DNA of 64,000 bases from Rahnella aquatilis CIP 78.65 = ATCC 33071 (GCF_000241955.1 NC_016818.1:1860001-1924000), one strand, 5' to 3'; numbered from the stretch's first letter, positions 53,752 through 63,787 are shown. The notes: generated from the sequence alone by a model not told the origin. Made by a program: numbers and translations.

Positions 53752-55779
53752 TTACCGCGCAATCCTTTCGTGCCAGTATTTCGTGAACTCTTCCTCGCCG
53801 TTCAGGCTGACCACCATATCGCCGCTGACGATAAAGTGCGTCAGGTCGCTGCGCAGTTCGAGGGTGATTTCCGCTTCCATCCACCAGCCTTCACGCCCCA
53901 TCTTCATGGTTTGCGTCAGCAGATAGCGCGCGGATAACGGATCACTGTTACTGACCGTCAGCTCGCGCCGCAGATTGTGATCGACGATTGTATCGATATC
54001 ATCGAAGCGGTAAACGCCTTCACCGAAAACGCCACCCACACCGTTGGTCACGCTGGTCCAGGCGTCGGTGAGGAAATCGTAAGTGATGTTGCGGTCAACG
54101 CGGCCGGGTGACAGTAAGGTTTGCGGCGTCAGCGGTGCGCTTTGCGGTTCAGCAATCGGGCCGTCGATGGAAACCGGTTGCTCGCACACCGGCAGGCTGA
54201 GCTGCGCACTGTGTAAATCTAAGGTCAGCGTCGCCGCTTCAGCCATCGGCCAGATCATCGGCCAGAAGGTGGTCGCCAGCGAGATACGCATCCGGTGGCC
54301 GGTGGCAAAGCGGTGCGCGATGCCGTCCAGTTGTACCGGTACTTTGACTTTCTGGCCAGGAATAAGCGGCACAGATTGGTCATGGCCATGCAGATGCGAC
54401 AGATTCAGCCAGCCGTGGGTGACACGGTTTACCGAACCGTCCGGCGCGACGTCAGAAAGCCGGACATACAACATGGCGGCCGGTTTATCGCTGCTTAGTT
54501 CGACGGTAAATTCCGGGAAGCCGAAAATGGTCAGCGGTTCAGCCAGCGGTTCGCCGTCGAAGATTTCCGCCATGCCGTCATCGACACGCTGATCCGGCGG
54601 CATTTCGCCGGGCACGCCTGCGCCCATCCATTCACCGGCCATCAGACCATGATTCTGCGGTGAACAGATATTGATAACCCCCGCGTCAACGTCCGGCTGG
54701 GTATTGAGCTGGCCGCGTGTCAGCCAGCGCGGACTGTGATTGATATTGCTGGCGGTGCCGCGATCAAATCCGACCCATTCCCCTTTGCTGAACGGACGCA
54801 TCGCCGATGGCGGCTGACTGTCCTGCAACCAGGTCTGGATCATCGGCCCTGCCATCGCGCCGTTGTCTTCGCCTTTCAGCCAGTGATCCCACCAGCGTAC
54901 CGCTTCCTGCAAGAAACCGATCGCCGGTTCCGGTGTGCCGTCCTGCGGATAGATATGCGCCCACGGGCCGAGAATGGCGCGACGTGGCACTTTCAGGTTA
55001 TCCATCAGACGGAACACCGCATTGCTGTAGGCGTCCGCCCAGCCACCGATGGCCATCACCGGACACTGAATGGCGGACCAGTCTTCGCACACCGAACCAT
55101 GCTGCCAGTATGCATCGCGCAGCGGATGTTCCATCCACAGTGCCGGGAAGAAAGGCATGTTTTCCAGACGGTTAAGCCAGTCTTTGTACCAGCTTTCGCC
55201 GACCAGTGCGGGGTCGGCAGGACGGCTCTGGTACGCCAGCATAATGCCGCCCCACCAGAGATTGTCATTAAGCAGGCAGCCGCCTTTGTAGTGAATATCG
55301 TCGCGGTAACGGTCATCCGTTGAACACACGGTGATGATGGCTTTCAGGGCGGCAGGGCGACGGGCTGCGACCTGCAGGCTGTTAAAACCGCCCCAGGATT
55401 TCCCCATCATACCGACGTTGCCGCTGCACCAGCGTTGTCCGGTGATCCACTGAATGACTTCCAGCGCGTCGTCCTGTTCCTGCAACAGGTATTCATCCGC
55501 CAGCAATCCGTCGGATTCGCCGCTGCCGCGCATATCCACGCGCACCACGGCATAGCCGTTACCGGCGAAAAAGCCGTGCATCGGTTCATCGCGGGTGCGG
55601 GTGCCGTCGCGTTTGCGGTAAGGAATGTATTCGAGAATGGCCGGAACCGGCTGGTGTTCAGCGTCATCCGGCAACCACAGACGGGCAGCGAGGCGTGTGC
55701 CGTCGCTCAGCGGGATCCACAGATGTTCAGTCACGGTGACGGCATGAGGGAATTCAGTCACGATACGTTTGGTGCTCAT
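53752..55779 (-). CDS. CocE/NonD family hydrolase (peptidase S15-like)
   Basis: Alpha/beta hydrolase of 675 residues with an X-Pro dipeptidyl-peptidase (S15)/cocaine esterase architecture. The catalytic serine is S128 in GMMGKSWGGF, the aspartate lies in the GWADAYSN region, and a C-terminal jelly-roll domain follows. No signal peptide, so cytoplasmic. Last gene of the peptide transporter operon, overlapping the ATPase gene by 4 bp. It probably cleaves the imported compound, either a peptide or an ester. Confidence 0.9.
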   Translation of the reverse strand: MSTKRIVTEFPHAVTVTEHLWIPLSDGTRLAARLWLPDDAEHQPVPAILEYIPYRKRDGTRTRDEPMHGFFAGNGYAVVRVDMRGSGESDGLLADEYLLQEQDDALEVIQWITGQRWCSGNVGMMGKSWGGFNSLQVAARRPAALKAIITVCSTDDRYRDDIHYKGGCLLNDNLWWGGIMLAYQSRPADPALVGESWYKDWLNRLENMPFFPALWMEHPLRDAYWQHGSVCEDWSAIQCPVMAIGGWADAYSNAVFRLMDNLKVPRRAILGPWAHIYPQDGTPEPAIGFLQEAVRWWDHWLKGEDNGAMAGPMIQTWLQDSQPPSAMRPFSKGEWVGFDRGTASNINHSPRWLTRGQLNTQPDVDAGVINICSPQNHGLMAGEWMGAGVPGEMPPDQRVDDGMAEIFDGEPLAEPLTIFGFPEFTVELSSDKPAAMLYVRLSDVAPDGSVNRVTHGWLNLSHLHGHDQSVPLIPGQKVKVPVQLDGIAHRFATGHRMRISLATTFWPMIWPMAEAATLTLDLHSAQLSLPVCEQPVSIDGPIAEPQSAPLTPQTLLSPGRVDRNITYDFLTDAWTSVTNGVGGVFGEGVYRFDDIDTIVDHNLRRELTVSNSDPLSARYLLTQTMKMGREGWWMEAEITLELRSDLTHFIVSGDMVVSLNGEEEFTKYWHERIAR

Positions 55780-57419
55780 AAGACTCCTGTCGAAGAAATG
55801 GCTGCCGCAGGAAGCGCCGCGCCGCGCAGGGCGAGAACCTCGTCCAGCCAGCTTGTGCGCATTTCCGGTACGGAGGTCAGCAGTTTTTCGGTGTAACTGT
55901 GCATTGGCGCGCTGAAGACTACGTCGGTATCACCGCTGGCGACGACCTGACCCTGATACATCACCGCCACCTGGTGGGCGATACGTTTTACCGTGCCCAG
56001 ATCGTGGGTGATAAACAGATACGACAGCCCGAGCTGTTCCTGTAAGCGACGCAGCAGATTCAGCACTTCTTCTGCCACCAGCGGATCGAGTGCCGACGTG
56101 GCTTCATCGCAGATAATCAGTTCCGGCTGCGCGGCCAGCGCGCGGGCGATACAAACGCGCTGCTTCTGCCCGCCGGAAAGTTCGCCGGGGCGACGGTCGA
56201 TCAGTTTGACTGGCAGTTCGGTGAGTCGCAGTAATTCTTCCACGCGCCCGCGTACCTGCTTTTTGCTCATGCCGAAATAGAATGTCAGCGGGCGGCCGAT
56301 GATATCCAGCAAGGTCTGGCGCGGATTGAGCGCCACGTCAGGCAACTGATAAATCATCTGTATGCGGCGCAGCGTTTCTTTATTGCGCTGATGGAAATTA
56401 TGCGAAAGCGACATGCCGTCGAAATCTACCGTGCCTTCGGTGTCCGCCAGCAAGCCAACGAGCGCCTTTGCCAGCGTACTTTTGCCGCTGCCGGATTCGC
56501 CGATAATCGCCAGCGTTTTGCCACGCGGCAGTTGCAGACTGACGTCATGTACCACCCGCTTACCATTGTAGCCAGTGCTGAGTTTGCGCATCGTCAGCAA
56601 TGGCTGACCGGCCGTTTCATGGCCGCCGGTCAGCGGCGTCAGTGCGTGTTCACGCTCCGCTACCAGTCGGCGGGTATATTCCTGCTGCGGATTTTCCAGA
56701 ATGGTCTGCGTGCTGCCGGTTTCCACTTCTTTACCGTGGCGCAGCACCATAATCCGGTCGGCAAGTTGGGCGACCACGGCCAGATCGTGGGTGATATACA
56801 GCGCGGCGGTATTGAATTCGCGCACCAGTTTGCGCAGCATCACCAGCACTTCAATCTGTGTGGTGACGTCCAGTGCGGTAGTCGGCTCGTCCATAATCAG
56901 CAAATCAGGCTTACAGGACATGGCCATTGCGGCCATTGCACGCTGAAGCTGGCCACCGGAAAGCTGATGCGGATAGCGTTTGCCGATGTTTTCAGGGTCC
57001 GGCAAATCGAGTGAGCGGAACAGGGATATTGCCCACTGACGGCTCTCTTCTTTGCTCATCAGACCGTGGCGGACAGGGCCTTCGCAGACCTGTTTTTCGA
57101 TGGTCAGCGCGGGATTAAACGCGGCCGCCGCGCTTTGTGCCACATACGCCACGCGTTTGCCGCGCCATTGGCGTTTGATGTGCGAAGGCTGAGAGACGAT
57201 ATCGGTGCCATCAAGAAAGACTTCACCCCCGGCAATCCGGCATCCCTGACGCGCATAACCCAGTGCCGCCAGACCAATGGTTGATTTCCCGGCGCCGGAT
57301 TCCCCAATCAGGCCGAGCACTTCACCGGCTGCCAGTTTCAGAGAGATATCCTGCACCAGCGGCGAACCGTCGAGGGTTTCGATGCGCAGCCCGCGCATTT
57401 CTAAAATCGTGCGTGTCAT
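55776..57419 (-). CDS. peptide/nickel-type ABC transporter ATPase, two fused NBDs
   Basis: A 547-residue ATPase with two complete ABC domains of the DppD/DppF type in one chain, as in GsiA. Walker A motifs are GESGAGKST (first half) and GESGSGKST (second half). Signatures are LSGGQLQR and LSGGQKQR, and Walker B endings are MDEPTTALD and CDEATSALD. Both sites look catalytically competent. It overlaps the upstream permease by 4 bp and the downstream hydrolase by 4 bp. Confidence 0.93.
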   Translation of the reverse strand: MTRTILEMRGLRIETLDGSPLVQDISLKLAAGEVLGLIGESGAGKSTIGLAALGYARQGCRIAGGEVFLDGTDIVSQPSHIKRQWRGKRVAYVAQSAAAAFNPALTIEKQVCEGPVRHGLMSKEESRQWAISLFRSLDLPDPENIGKRYPHQLSGGQLQRAMAAMAMSCKPDLLIMDEPTTALDVTTQIEVLVMLRKLVREFNTAALYITHDLAVVAQLADRIMVLRHGKEVETGSTQTILENPQQEYTRRLVAEREHALTPLTGGHETAGQPLLTMRKLSTGYNGKRVVHDVSLQLPRGKTLAIIGESGSGKSTLAKALVGLLADTEGTVDFDGMSLSHNFHQRNKETLRRIQMIYQLPDVALNPRQTLLDIIGRPLTFYFGMSKKQVRGRVEELLRLTELPVKLIDRRPGELSGGQKQRVCIARALAAQPELIICDEATSALDPLVAEEVLNLLRRLQEQLGLSYLFITHDLGTVKRIAHQVAVMYQGQVVASGDTDVVFSAPMHSYTEKLLTSVPEMRTSWLDEVLALRGAALPAAAISSTGVL

Positions 57420-58243
57420 GCTTCATCTCCCTGCGGCAGGCTGTTACGGGCCAGCAGCCAGTCGACCACCAGATTGACGCCAATCGTCAGCAGGGCAATC
57501 GCTGCCGCCGGATATAAGGGTGCGAACTGACCAAAGTTAATCGCCTGGGCGTTGTCACGTACCATGCTGCCCCAGTCGGCATAAGGTGGCTGAATGCCCA
57601 ACCCTAAGAAACTTAAGCCCGCGATGAACAGGAAGGTGAAGCAAAAACGCATCCCGAATTCCGCCAGCAACGGCGGCAGGGCGTTAGGCAGGATTTCCCG
57701 GAACAGCACCCAGCGCAACCCTTCGCCACGTAAACGCGCCGCTTCGACATATTCCTGACAGACAATCGCCTGCGCCACCAGCCGTGCCAGACGGAACACG
57801 CGGGTGGCATCAAGCAGGGCGATGGTCAGTACCAGCACGGGAATCGACGTGCCCATGACCGACAATACGATCAGCGCAAAAATCAGCACAGGAATCGACA
57901 TCACGGTATCGACGATGCGCGACAGCACAACGTCGACCCATTTGCCGTAAATCGCCGCCGTAAAGCCGGTGACAATGCCGATAATAAAAGAACTGAAGGT
58001 GATGGTCAGCGCGATAGCAATGGTGGTGCGTGCGCCAAAAAGAATGCGGGAAAGCATGTCGCGCCCGAGGCTGTCGGTGCCAAACGGCGTGGCGGCGGAA
58101 GGCAGCAGCCAGATGTCGCCGACCTGTTCGGTTTCGCTGTGCGGCGCGAGCCAGGGCGCAAAAATAGCCGCCAGCAGGTTTACCGCAATAATCACAATTC
58201 CTATCCAGGCCGACAGCGGGATGTTAATGAAATATCGGTTCAT
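57416..58243 (-). CDS. peptide-type ABC transporter permease (DppC-like)
   Basis: Inner-membrane permease of 275 residues with about six helices, an N-terminal DppC-type region and the EAA-type loop (EAARLRGEGLRWVLFREILPNALPPLL) that contacts the ATPase. Second permease of the operon; it begins 12 bp after the first. Confidence 0.92.
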   Translation of the reverse strand: MNRYFINIPLSAWIGIVIIAVNLLAAIFAPWLAPHSETEQVGDIWLLPSAATPFGTDSLGRDMLSRILFGARTTIAIALTITFSSFIIGIVTGFTAAIYGKWVDVVLSRIVDTVMSIPVLIFALIVLSVMGTSIPVLVLTIALLDATRVFRLARLVAQAIVCQEYVEAARLRGEGLRWVLFREILPNALPPLLAEFGMRFCFTFLFIAGLSFLGLGIQPPYADWGSMVRDNAQAINFGQFAPLYPAAAIALLTIGVNLVVDWLLARNSLPQGDEA

Positions 58244-58255
58244 GTGTTCCCCCTT

Positions 58256-59206
58256 TTAGCGCGCATGGCGCAGGCGTGGATTGCACCAGATCGCCAGTAA
58301 ATCGGCGGTGGTGTTGAGGAAAATGTAAGTGCCGCCAAACAGCAGGCCACAGGCCTGAACCACCGGCAGGTCGCGTTTGGTCACGGCATCTACCATGTAT
58401 TGCCCGATGCCCGGATAGACAAACACCACTTCCACCAGAATCACACCCACCACCAGATACGCAAGATTGAACGCCACCACGTTAATGATCGGCGCAAGGG
58501 CGTTCGGCAGGGCGTGAGCGACCACGATACGCCAGCGGGGAATGCCTTTGAGCACCGCGCTTTCAATGTACGGACTGGCCATCACCGCAGTGACTGACGC
58601 ACGCGTCATGCGCAACATATGCGCCAGCACGACCAGCGTCAGGGTGAGCATCGGCAGCGTACAGATATAAAGGCGGTCGATAAACGAGGAACTGCTGTCT
58701 ACCATTGCCAGGCTCGGGAACCATGTCAGACGGATAGCGAAGGCGATCACCAGAATGTAGCCGACAAAAAACTCCGGCACCGAAATGCTGATAAGCGTCA
58801 GGGTATTTGCCAGCCGGTCAAAAACGGAACCGCGCCAGATAGCGGCCGCGATACCTAAACCTACCGCCAGCGGTATGGCGATGATTGCGGCGTATCCCGC
58901 GAGGAACAGGGTATTCGCCAGACGCGGCAGCAGTTCGTCGCTGATAGCCCGCCCGTTTGCCAGTGAATGCCCTAAGTCGCCATGCATAATGCCCGCCAGC
59001 CAGTGCAGATAACGTACTACCGACGGTTCATCCAGCCCGAGTTGCAGGCGCAACGCGGCAACAGTTTCAGGCGTGGCGCTCTGGCCTAAAATGGCCGTGG
59101 CGACGTCACCGGGCAGCATTTCCGTGCCGATAAAAATCAGCACAGAAACCAGCCACAGCGTGATAATACCCGTCAGGATCCGCTGTAAAATCCGTTTTTT
59201 CATCAT
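58256..59206 (-). CDS. peptide-type ABC transporter permease (DppB-like)
   Basis: Inner-membrane permease of 316 residues of the DppB type, starting RILTGIITLWLVSVLIFIG. It has about six helices and an EAA-type loop near IESAVLKGIPRWRIVVAHALPNALAP. It overlaps the binding-protein gene by 4 bp. Confidence 0.92.
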   Translation of the reverse strand: MMKKRILQRILTGIITLWLVSVLIFIGTEMLPGDVATAILGQSATPETVAALRLQLGLDEPSVVRYLHWLAGIMHGDLGHSLANGRAISDELLPRLANTLFLAGYAAIIAIPLAVGLGIAAAIWRGSVFDRLANTLTLISISVPEFFVGYILVIAFAIRLTWFPSLAMVDSSSSFIDRLYICTLPMLTLTLVVLAHMLRMTRASVTAVMASPYIESAVLKGIPRWRIVVAHALPNALAPIINVVAFNLAYLVVGVILVEVVFVYPGIGQYMVDAVTKRDLPVVQACGLLFGGTYIFLNTTADLLAIWCNPRLRHAR

Positions 59207-60786
59207 GCCTCCAGCCAGACACGCTCGGCCAGACGACCACCCATGAAGTTGAACATCGGATGTGGCCTGATACCGCCGACTTTTTTGCTGGCCGCATCGA
59301 GATAATCGCCGAACAGCGGGATCATCGCGCCACCGTTATCGCGCACGATACTTTGCAACTCGCCATAGATTTCTGCGCGTTTACCTTCATCGAGCAGCGA
59401 ACGGGCCTGCAACAGCAGGGCGTCAAACTTCTCATCTTTCCAGTGGGTGTCATTCCATTTCGCGTCGGACTGATAGGCGGTGGAGAACATCTGATCGGCG
59501 GTCGGACGTCCGCCCCAGTAACCCATGCTGAACGGCGCTTTCATCCACACGTCGTCCCAGTAGCTGTCGGCAGGCTGGCGTTTGATGTTGACCTGAATAC
59601 CGCCTTTCTGTGCCTGTCCCTGGAACAGGGCAGCAGCGTCGAGCGCACCGGCAAAGGCGGCGTCAGAGGAGGACAGCTCGATGTTGAGATCTGTCAGACC
59701 GGCTTTTTTCAGATAGAACTGCGATTTGTCCGGATCGTAAACGCGCTGTTCCAGGCTGTGATTGAAGAAGCGGTCTGTTTTTGGGATCGGGTGGTCGTTG
59801 CCCAGCGAACCGTAGCCGCGCAGCACGGTGTCGAGGATTTTCTGACGATCGATGCCGTGTTTAATTGCCATGCGCACATCGTTGTTGTTGTACGGTGCAA
59901 CGCTGCAATCCATCAGGAAAGTGAAATGCTGACCGCCGGATGAACGCACAATATTCAGTGCCGGGCTGCGTTTAAGGAAATCGACGGTTTTGAAATCGAC
60001 ACGGTTAATCGCGTGAACCTGACCGGAAATCAGGGCGTTGGTGCGCGCGGTCGGGTCGTTGATGACCAGCACTTCCACGGCATCGACAAAGGCGCGATCC
60101 GGCTTCCAGTAGTTCGGATTGCGTTTGAACAGCGATCGCACGCCCGGTTCGTACTGATCAAAGATAAAACCGCCGGTGCCAATCGGGTGAGACCAGTCGG
60201 TGAAGCCTGCCGGTACCACCACCAGATGGTAATCTGCCAGCAGATACGGCAGGTCGGCGTTGCCGCTTTCCAGCGTGATCAGGATCTGGTTATCACCCTG
60301 TCTGGTCAGGCCGGTAATCGGCGCAAGCTGGGTCTTGATGGCGCTTTTGGATTTGTCGCCACGATGCAGATTGATGGAGTAAAGAATGTCATCCGCATCG
60401 AGCTTCTTGCCGTTATGGAAGGTCACGCCATCACGAACGGTAAACACCCACTCGGCGGCACCCGGTTTGGCTTCCCAGGAAGAGAATAATTCAGGTGTGG
60501 CCTGGTTATTTTCATCAATTTCAATCAGGCCGTTCATTAGCATATATGCCTGATTTAACGGTACCCAGTCGCTGAATAATGTCGGATCCAGCGTATCACT
60601 GGTATTTCCCCCTGACATACCCAGTTTTAATACGCCGCCTTTTTTCGGCTCAGCAGCAAAAGCAGAGAACGGTGAAAAGCCCATGGCACTCGTAATACCC
60701 ACAGCGGAAGCGCTGGTAATAAAGCCGCGACGACTAAGTTGTGCATCCTGCATTAATTTCGTCAAAGGGGAATTATGATCTTTCAT
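59203..60786 (-). CDS. peptide-type ABC substrate-binding protein with Tat signal
   Basis: Family 5 solute-binding protein of 527 residues, first gene of the operon. The N-terminus carries a twin-arginine signal (LSRRGFITSASAVG, R19-R20) with a likely cut near AFA-AE (about 45), so export is probably by Tat in folded form. The SBP_bac_5 pattern follows (EWVFTVRDGVTFHNGKKLDADD). Ligand unknown; the linked S15-type hydrolase suggests a peptide or ester. Confidence 0.92.
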   Translation of the reverse strand: MKDHNSPLTKLMQDAQLSRRGFITSASAVGITSAMGFSPFSAFAAEPKKGGVLKLGMSGGNTSDTLDPTLFSDWVPLNQAYMLMNGLIEIDENNQATPELFSSWEAKPGAAEWVFTVRDGVTFHNGKKLDADDILYSINLHRGDKSKSAIKTQLAPITGLTRQGDNQILITLESGNADLPYLLADYHLVVVPAGFTDWSHPIGTGGFIFDQYEPGVRSLFKRNPNYWKPDRAFVDAVEVLVINDPTARTNALISGQVHAINRVDFKTVDFLKRSPALNIVRSSGGQHFTFLMDCSVAPYNNNDVRMAIKHGIDRQKILDTVLRGYGSLGNDHPIPKTDRFFNHSLEQRVYDPDKSQFYLKKAGLTDLNIELSSSDAAFAGALDAAALFQGQAQKGGIQVNIKRQPADSYWDDVWMKAPFSMGYWGGRPTADQMFSTAYQSDAKWNDTHWKDEKFDALLLQARSLLDEGKRAEIYGELQSIVRDNGGAMIPLFGDYLDAASKKVGGIRPHPMFNFMGGRLAERVWLEA

Positions 60787-61004
60787 TAATTATCTCCATA
60801 GTACGTGCTGGAATTTTATAGGTGCAGGCGAAATACCCCGGGTGTTTCAAATTGGCGCAATGGATTGCCTTGATGATTTATATCAAAACCCCCTGTTGAA
60901 CTTGCATGAGAATTTATCATGAGGGTATGCGAAAAATGCGCGGCAGAACACCCTGAAAAGCTTTATTTTTCTGAGCTATCAACGTCTGGAAAGGGAAGTG
61001 ACCG

Positions 61005-61280
61005 GTGGAACTGCATACGGTTGTCGGCTTAATTGGCGTGTTTTGCTATCTTCTGGCTTATGCGCTGGTTCAAATGCGCAGGCTAGCGGTTGATGCTAAC
61101 AGTTACGCCTATCTTAATATAATCGGCGGTGTGTTTGGCCTGTATTCGTTAAGTCATGATTTTAACCTTGCATCCTGTATTTCACAGTCATGCTGGCTGT
61201 TATTTACATTAATTGGTATGAATTCTGCGAGAAAACGCAGATATCTGGAAAGGAATAAAATCCCGCCGACAGATATATAA
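61005..61280 (+). CDS. small membrane protein, CBU_0592-like
   Basis: A 91-residue protein with three hydrophobic segments, resembling the CBU_0592-type small membrane family (IGVFCYLLAYALVQMRRL, YAYLNIIGGVFGLYSL, DFNLASCISQSCWLLFTLIG). The start is GTG 61005 after AAGGGAAG. Divergent from the peptide importer operon. Function unknown. Confidence 0.75.
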   Translation: MELHTVVGLIGVFCYLLAYALVQMRRLAVDANSYAYLNIIGGVFGLYSLSHDFNLASCISQSCWLLFTLIGMNSARKRRYLERNKIPPTDI

Positions 61281-61311
61281 CTAACATATAAGATTATTAT
61301 TATATTTAACG

Positions 61312-61331
61312 CCTCCCCTTTGCAGGGGAGG
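61312..61331. repeat. single REP-like hairpin
   Basis: CCTCCCC-TTTGCA-GGGGAGG, the same family as the cluster at 53524-53716. It lies between the small membrane protein gene and the convergent LysR gene and may double as a transcription end. Confidence 0.65.
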
Positions 61332-61338
61332 GCGCTTA

Positions 61339-62229
61339 TTAAGGCTGTTTCAGCCAGTTAATCACTTTATGTACCACAGGTTTGAGGAACCGGTCCTGCG
61401 GCGTGAGCATGTAGCATTTTCCGGCGGCGGCCAGTTTGCCGGGATGTGCAGCGACCAGCTGGCCGTTGTTGAGGTGATCCTGCACCAGTCCTTCCCAGCC
61501 GAGCAATATCCCGTCGCCCAGCACCGCCGACTGCACCAGAAACGGATAATTATTGGCGCGCCACGTTCTGTGTGGTGTGACGAAGCTGACATCCTGTGAG
61601 GCAAACCAGTCACGCCAGCCAGTCCATTCACGCTGCGGATCGTCCTGAATCAGCAGGGTGTGTTCCAGCAGATCTGCGGCGCTGGCCTGCGGCGGAAGAC
61701 GGGCCAGAAATTGCGGTGAACACATCGGATAACATACCTCGTCAAACAGCGCCTGAACGTGATATCCGGGCGGTGGCTCGCGCAGATAGAAGATAGCCAG
61801 ATCAAATTCTGATGACTTGAGATCTGAAAAGCTGTCGGAAATTTTCATGCGTATTTGCAGGTCGGGTAAAAGCTGGCGCAATGATGACAGACGGGACGAA
61901 AGCCACAGGCTGCTCATGGCGCTGGTGCACGCCAGCGTGACCTGCGGCAAACCGTTCCAGCCCATCACTTCTGCCGTGGACTGCGAAATATCGCCCAGTA
62001 ACTTACGCACCTGTTGGGCATAGGTTTCACCGCGCGGTGTCAGGGTCGTTTTACGCTGGGCGCGCTGGAAAAGCTTACAGCCGAGCATTTCCTCCAGTTG
62101 AATGATCTGGCGGCTGATGGCGCTTTGGGTAAGATTCAGCTCTTCTGCTGCCCGGGAAAAACTGCAATAACGCGCCACGCATTCAAAAGCCACCAGTGTG
62201 TTCAGTGGCGGTAACGGTTCTATCTGCAC
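61339..62229 (-). CDS. LysR-family transcriptional regulator (GcvA-like)
   Basis: A 296-residue LysR regulator of the GcvA/AmpR-like group: opening PLPPLNTLVAFECVARYCSFSRAAEELNLTQSAISRQI, then the effector domain. It lies 25 bp downstream of the MocR regulator on the same strand. Its target is not evident. Confidence 0.88.
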   Translation of the reverse strand: MQIEPLPPLNTLVAFECVARYCSFSRAAEELNLTQSAISRQIIQLEEMLGCKLFQRAQRKTTLTPRGETYAQQVRKLLGDISQSTAEVMGWNGLPQVTLACTSAMSSLWLSSRLSSLRQLLPDLQIRMKISDSFSDLKSSEFDLAIFYLREPPPGYHVQALFDEVCYPMCSPQFLARLPPQASAADLLEHTLLIQDDPQREWTGWRDWFASQDVSFVTPHRTWRANNYPFLVQSAVLGDGILLGWEGLVQDHLNNGQLVAAHPGKLAAAGKCYMLTPQDRFLKPVVHKVINWLKQP

Positions 62230-62254
62230 GGTAAAAGTCTCTCCGGATGAGCGT

Positions 62255-63673
62255 TTAGCAGTTTTCCAGCATCTGCGAAATCGTCAGACCGACCTGCTGG
62301 ATGGCACGTTCAGTTTTTGCTGTCAGGGGCTGGGCATAATTAATACGCAGGCAATTGCGGTATTTGCCTGAAGCAGAGAATATCGAACCGATGGCAATTT
62401 GCACTAAATGTTCTTCGAGCAGCCGGTTCAGCCGCTGTGTATCCACGCGTTCATCAAGTTCGATCCACAGCAAAAAACCGCCCTGCGGGCGGCTGACGCG
62501 CGTGCCACACGGGAAATATTTCATCACCCAGTCGGCCATGGTGCACAGATTTCGCTGGTACTGATTACGCATCCGGCGCATGTGCTGCAGGTAATGGCCC
62601 TGTTTGATGAAATCGGCGATAGCAATTTGTGGCAGCGTAGCCGACGCGCCGGTGGTGATGTATTTCATGTGTAATGCGCGGTCGTGATAACGACCCGGTG
62701 CGATCCAGCCGACGCGTAAACCGGGCGCCAGCGTTTTGGAAAATGAACTGCACAGCAATACGCGGCCATCTTCATCGAAAGAGGTGATGGTGGCAGGGCG
62801 CGGATACTGATACGCCAGTTCGCCATACACATCGTCTTCGATAATGGCGATATCGTAACGCTGGGCCAGACGCAGCAGGCTTTTCTTGCGGTCATCCGGC
62901 ATGTTGTAACCGAGCGGATTGTTGCAGTTGGGCGTCAGTTGTATGGCTTTGACCGGCCACTGTTCCAGCGCCATTTCCAGCGCTTCGAGGCTGATGCCGG
63001 TCACCGGATCGGTCGGGATTTCCAGTGCTTTCATACCGAAGCCTTTCAGGGTTTGCATCGCCCCGTGAAAACTCGGCGAATCCACCGCCACAATATCACC
63101 CTGCTCACAGACCGAACGGATGGCGATAGACAGCGCTTCATGACAACCGGTGGTGATCAGAATATTGCTGGCATCCATATGGCTGCCGCTGTCAATCATC
63201 AGGCGGGCAATCTGTTCGCGTAATTCTTCCGAGCCGTAAATGCTGTCGTAATGAAACGCGTTGAGATTCTGATGCTGTCCGGCGCGTCCCATCAGACGGC
63301 TGAGTGGCCTGAGCGTGGCGGCGGTGACGTCCGGCGAGCCCCGCCCGAGCTGAACCACGCCGGGACGGTGCGGCGAAGTAATCAGTTCGAGTACCTGATC
63401 CCACTGGGAAATATCCACCGGACGTTGCGTCGGGCGGCAAACCGCCGGAAGTGCGGCCTGCAGGCGCGCATCTTTGACAAAGTAGCCCGATTTGGGCCGT
63501 GCTTCCACCAGCTGTTTTTCTTCCAGCACCCGGTATGCCTGCTGAACCGTACTGACGCTGACGCCATGTTCGCTACTTAACACCCGCACTGAAGGCAGAC
63601 GTATACCCGCCGGATACAGCCCCTGTTCAATACGGTCACTTAAGACATTTGCCAGATTTTCGTAACGATTCAT
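62255..63673 (-). CDS. MocR/PdxR-family regulator (GntR HTH plus aminotransferase-like domain)
   Basis: A 472-residue fusion of an N-terminal GntR winged helix (RLPSVRVLSSEHGVSVSTVQQAYRVLEE) with a fold-type I aminotransferase-like domain. The PLP lysine is in CSSFSKTLAPGLRVGW. It resembles E. coli YdcR. The start is ATG 63673 (MNRYENLANV) with GAGGAAAA upstream; the frame to 63772 is unsupported. Divergent from the DUF1127-like gene, with repeated operator-like sequences between them. Confidence 0.9.
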   Translation of the reverse strand: MNRYENLANVLSDRIEQGLYPAGIRLPSVRVLSSEHGVSVSTVQQAYRVLEEKQLVEARPKSGYFVKDARLQAALPAVCRPTQRPVDISQWDQVLELITSPHRPGVVQLGRGSPDVTAATLRPLSRLMGRAGQHQNLNAFHYDSIYGSEELREQIARLMIDSGSHMDASNILITTGCHEALSIAIRSVCEQGDIVAVDSPSFHGAMQTLKGFGMKALEIPTDPVTGISLEALEMALEQWPVKAIQLTPNCNNPLGYNMPDDRKKSLLRLAQRYDIAIIEDDVYGELAYQYPRPATITSFDEDGRVLLCSSFSKTLAPGLRVGWIAPGRYHDRALHMKYITTGASATLPQIAIADFIKQGHYLQHMRRMRNQYQRNLCTMADWVMKYFPCGTRVSRPQGGFLLWIELDERVDTQRLNRLLEEHLVQIAIGSIFSASGKYRNCLRINYAQPLTAKTERAIQQVGLTISQMLENC

Positions 63674-63729
63674 TATCTTTTCCTCAACGCCTGCGCAAAG
63701 AAAGCAGTACAGATGGACACAATCTAACG

Positions 63730-63787
63730 CTGAATCTGTCATCAGATCCAGATCTGTATGGTTGAAATACAAAAAAACTGAATCTGT
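63730..63787. promoter_or_regulatory. operator-like direct repeats for the MocR regulator
   Basis: CTGAATCTGT occurs at 63730-63739 and 63778-63787, and a variant CCAGATCTGT at 63748-63757. Direct repeats of this kind in a divergent gap are typical binding sites of MocR/PdxR regulators. They probably control both the regulator and the gene at 63842. Confidence 0.5.
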
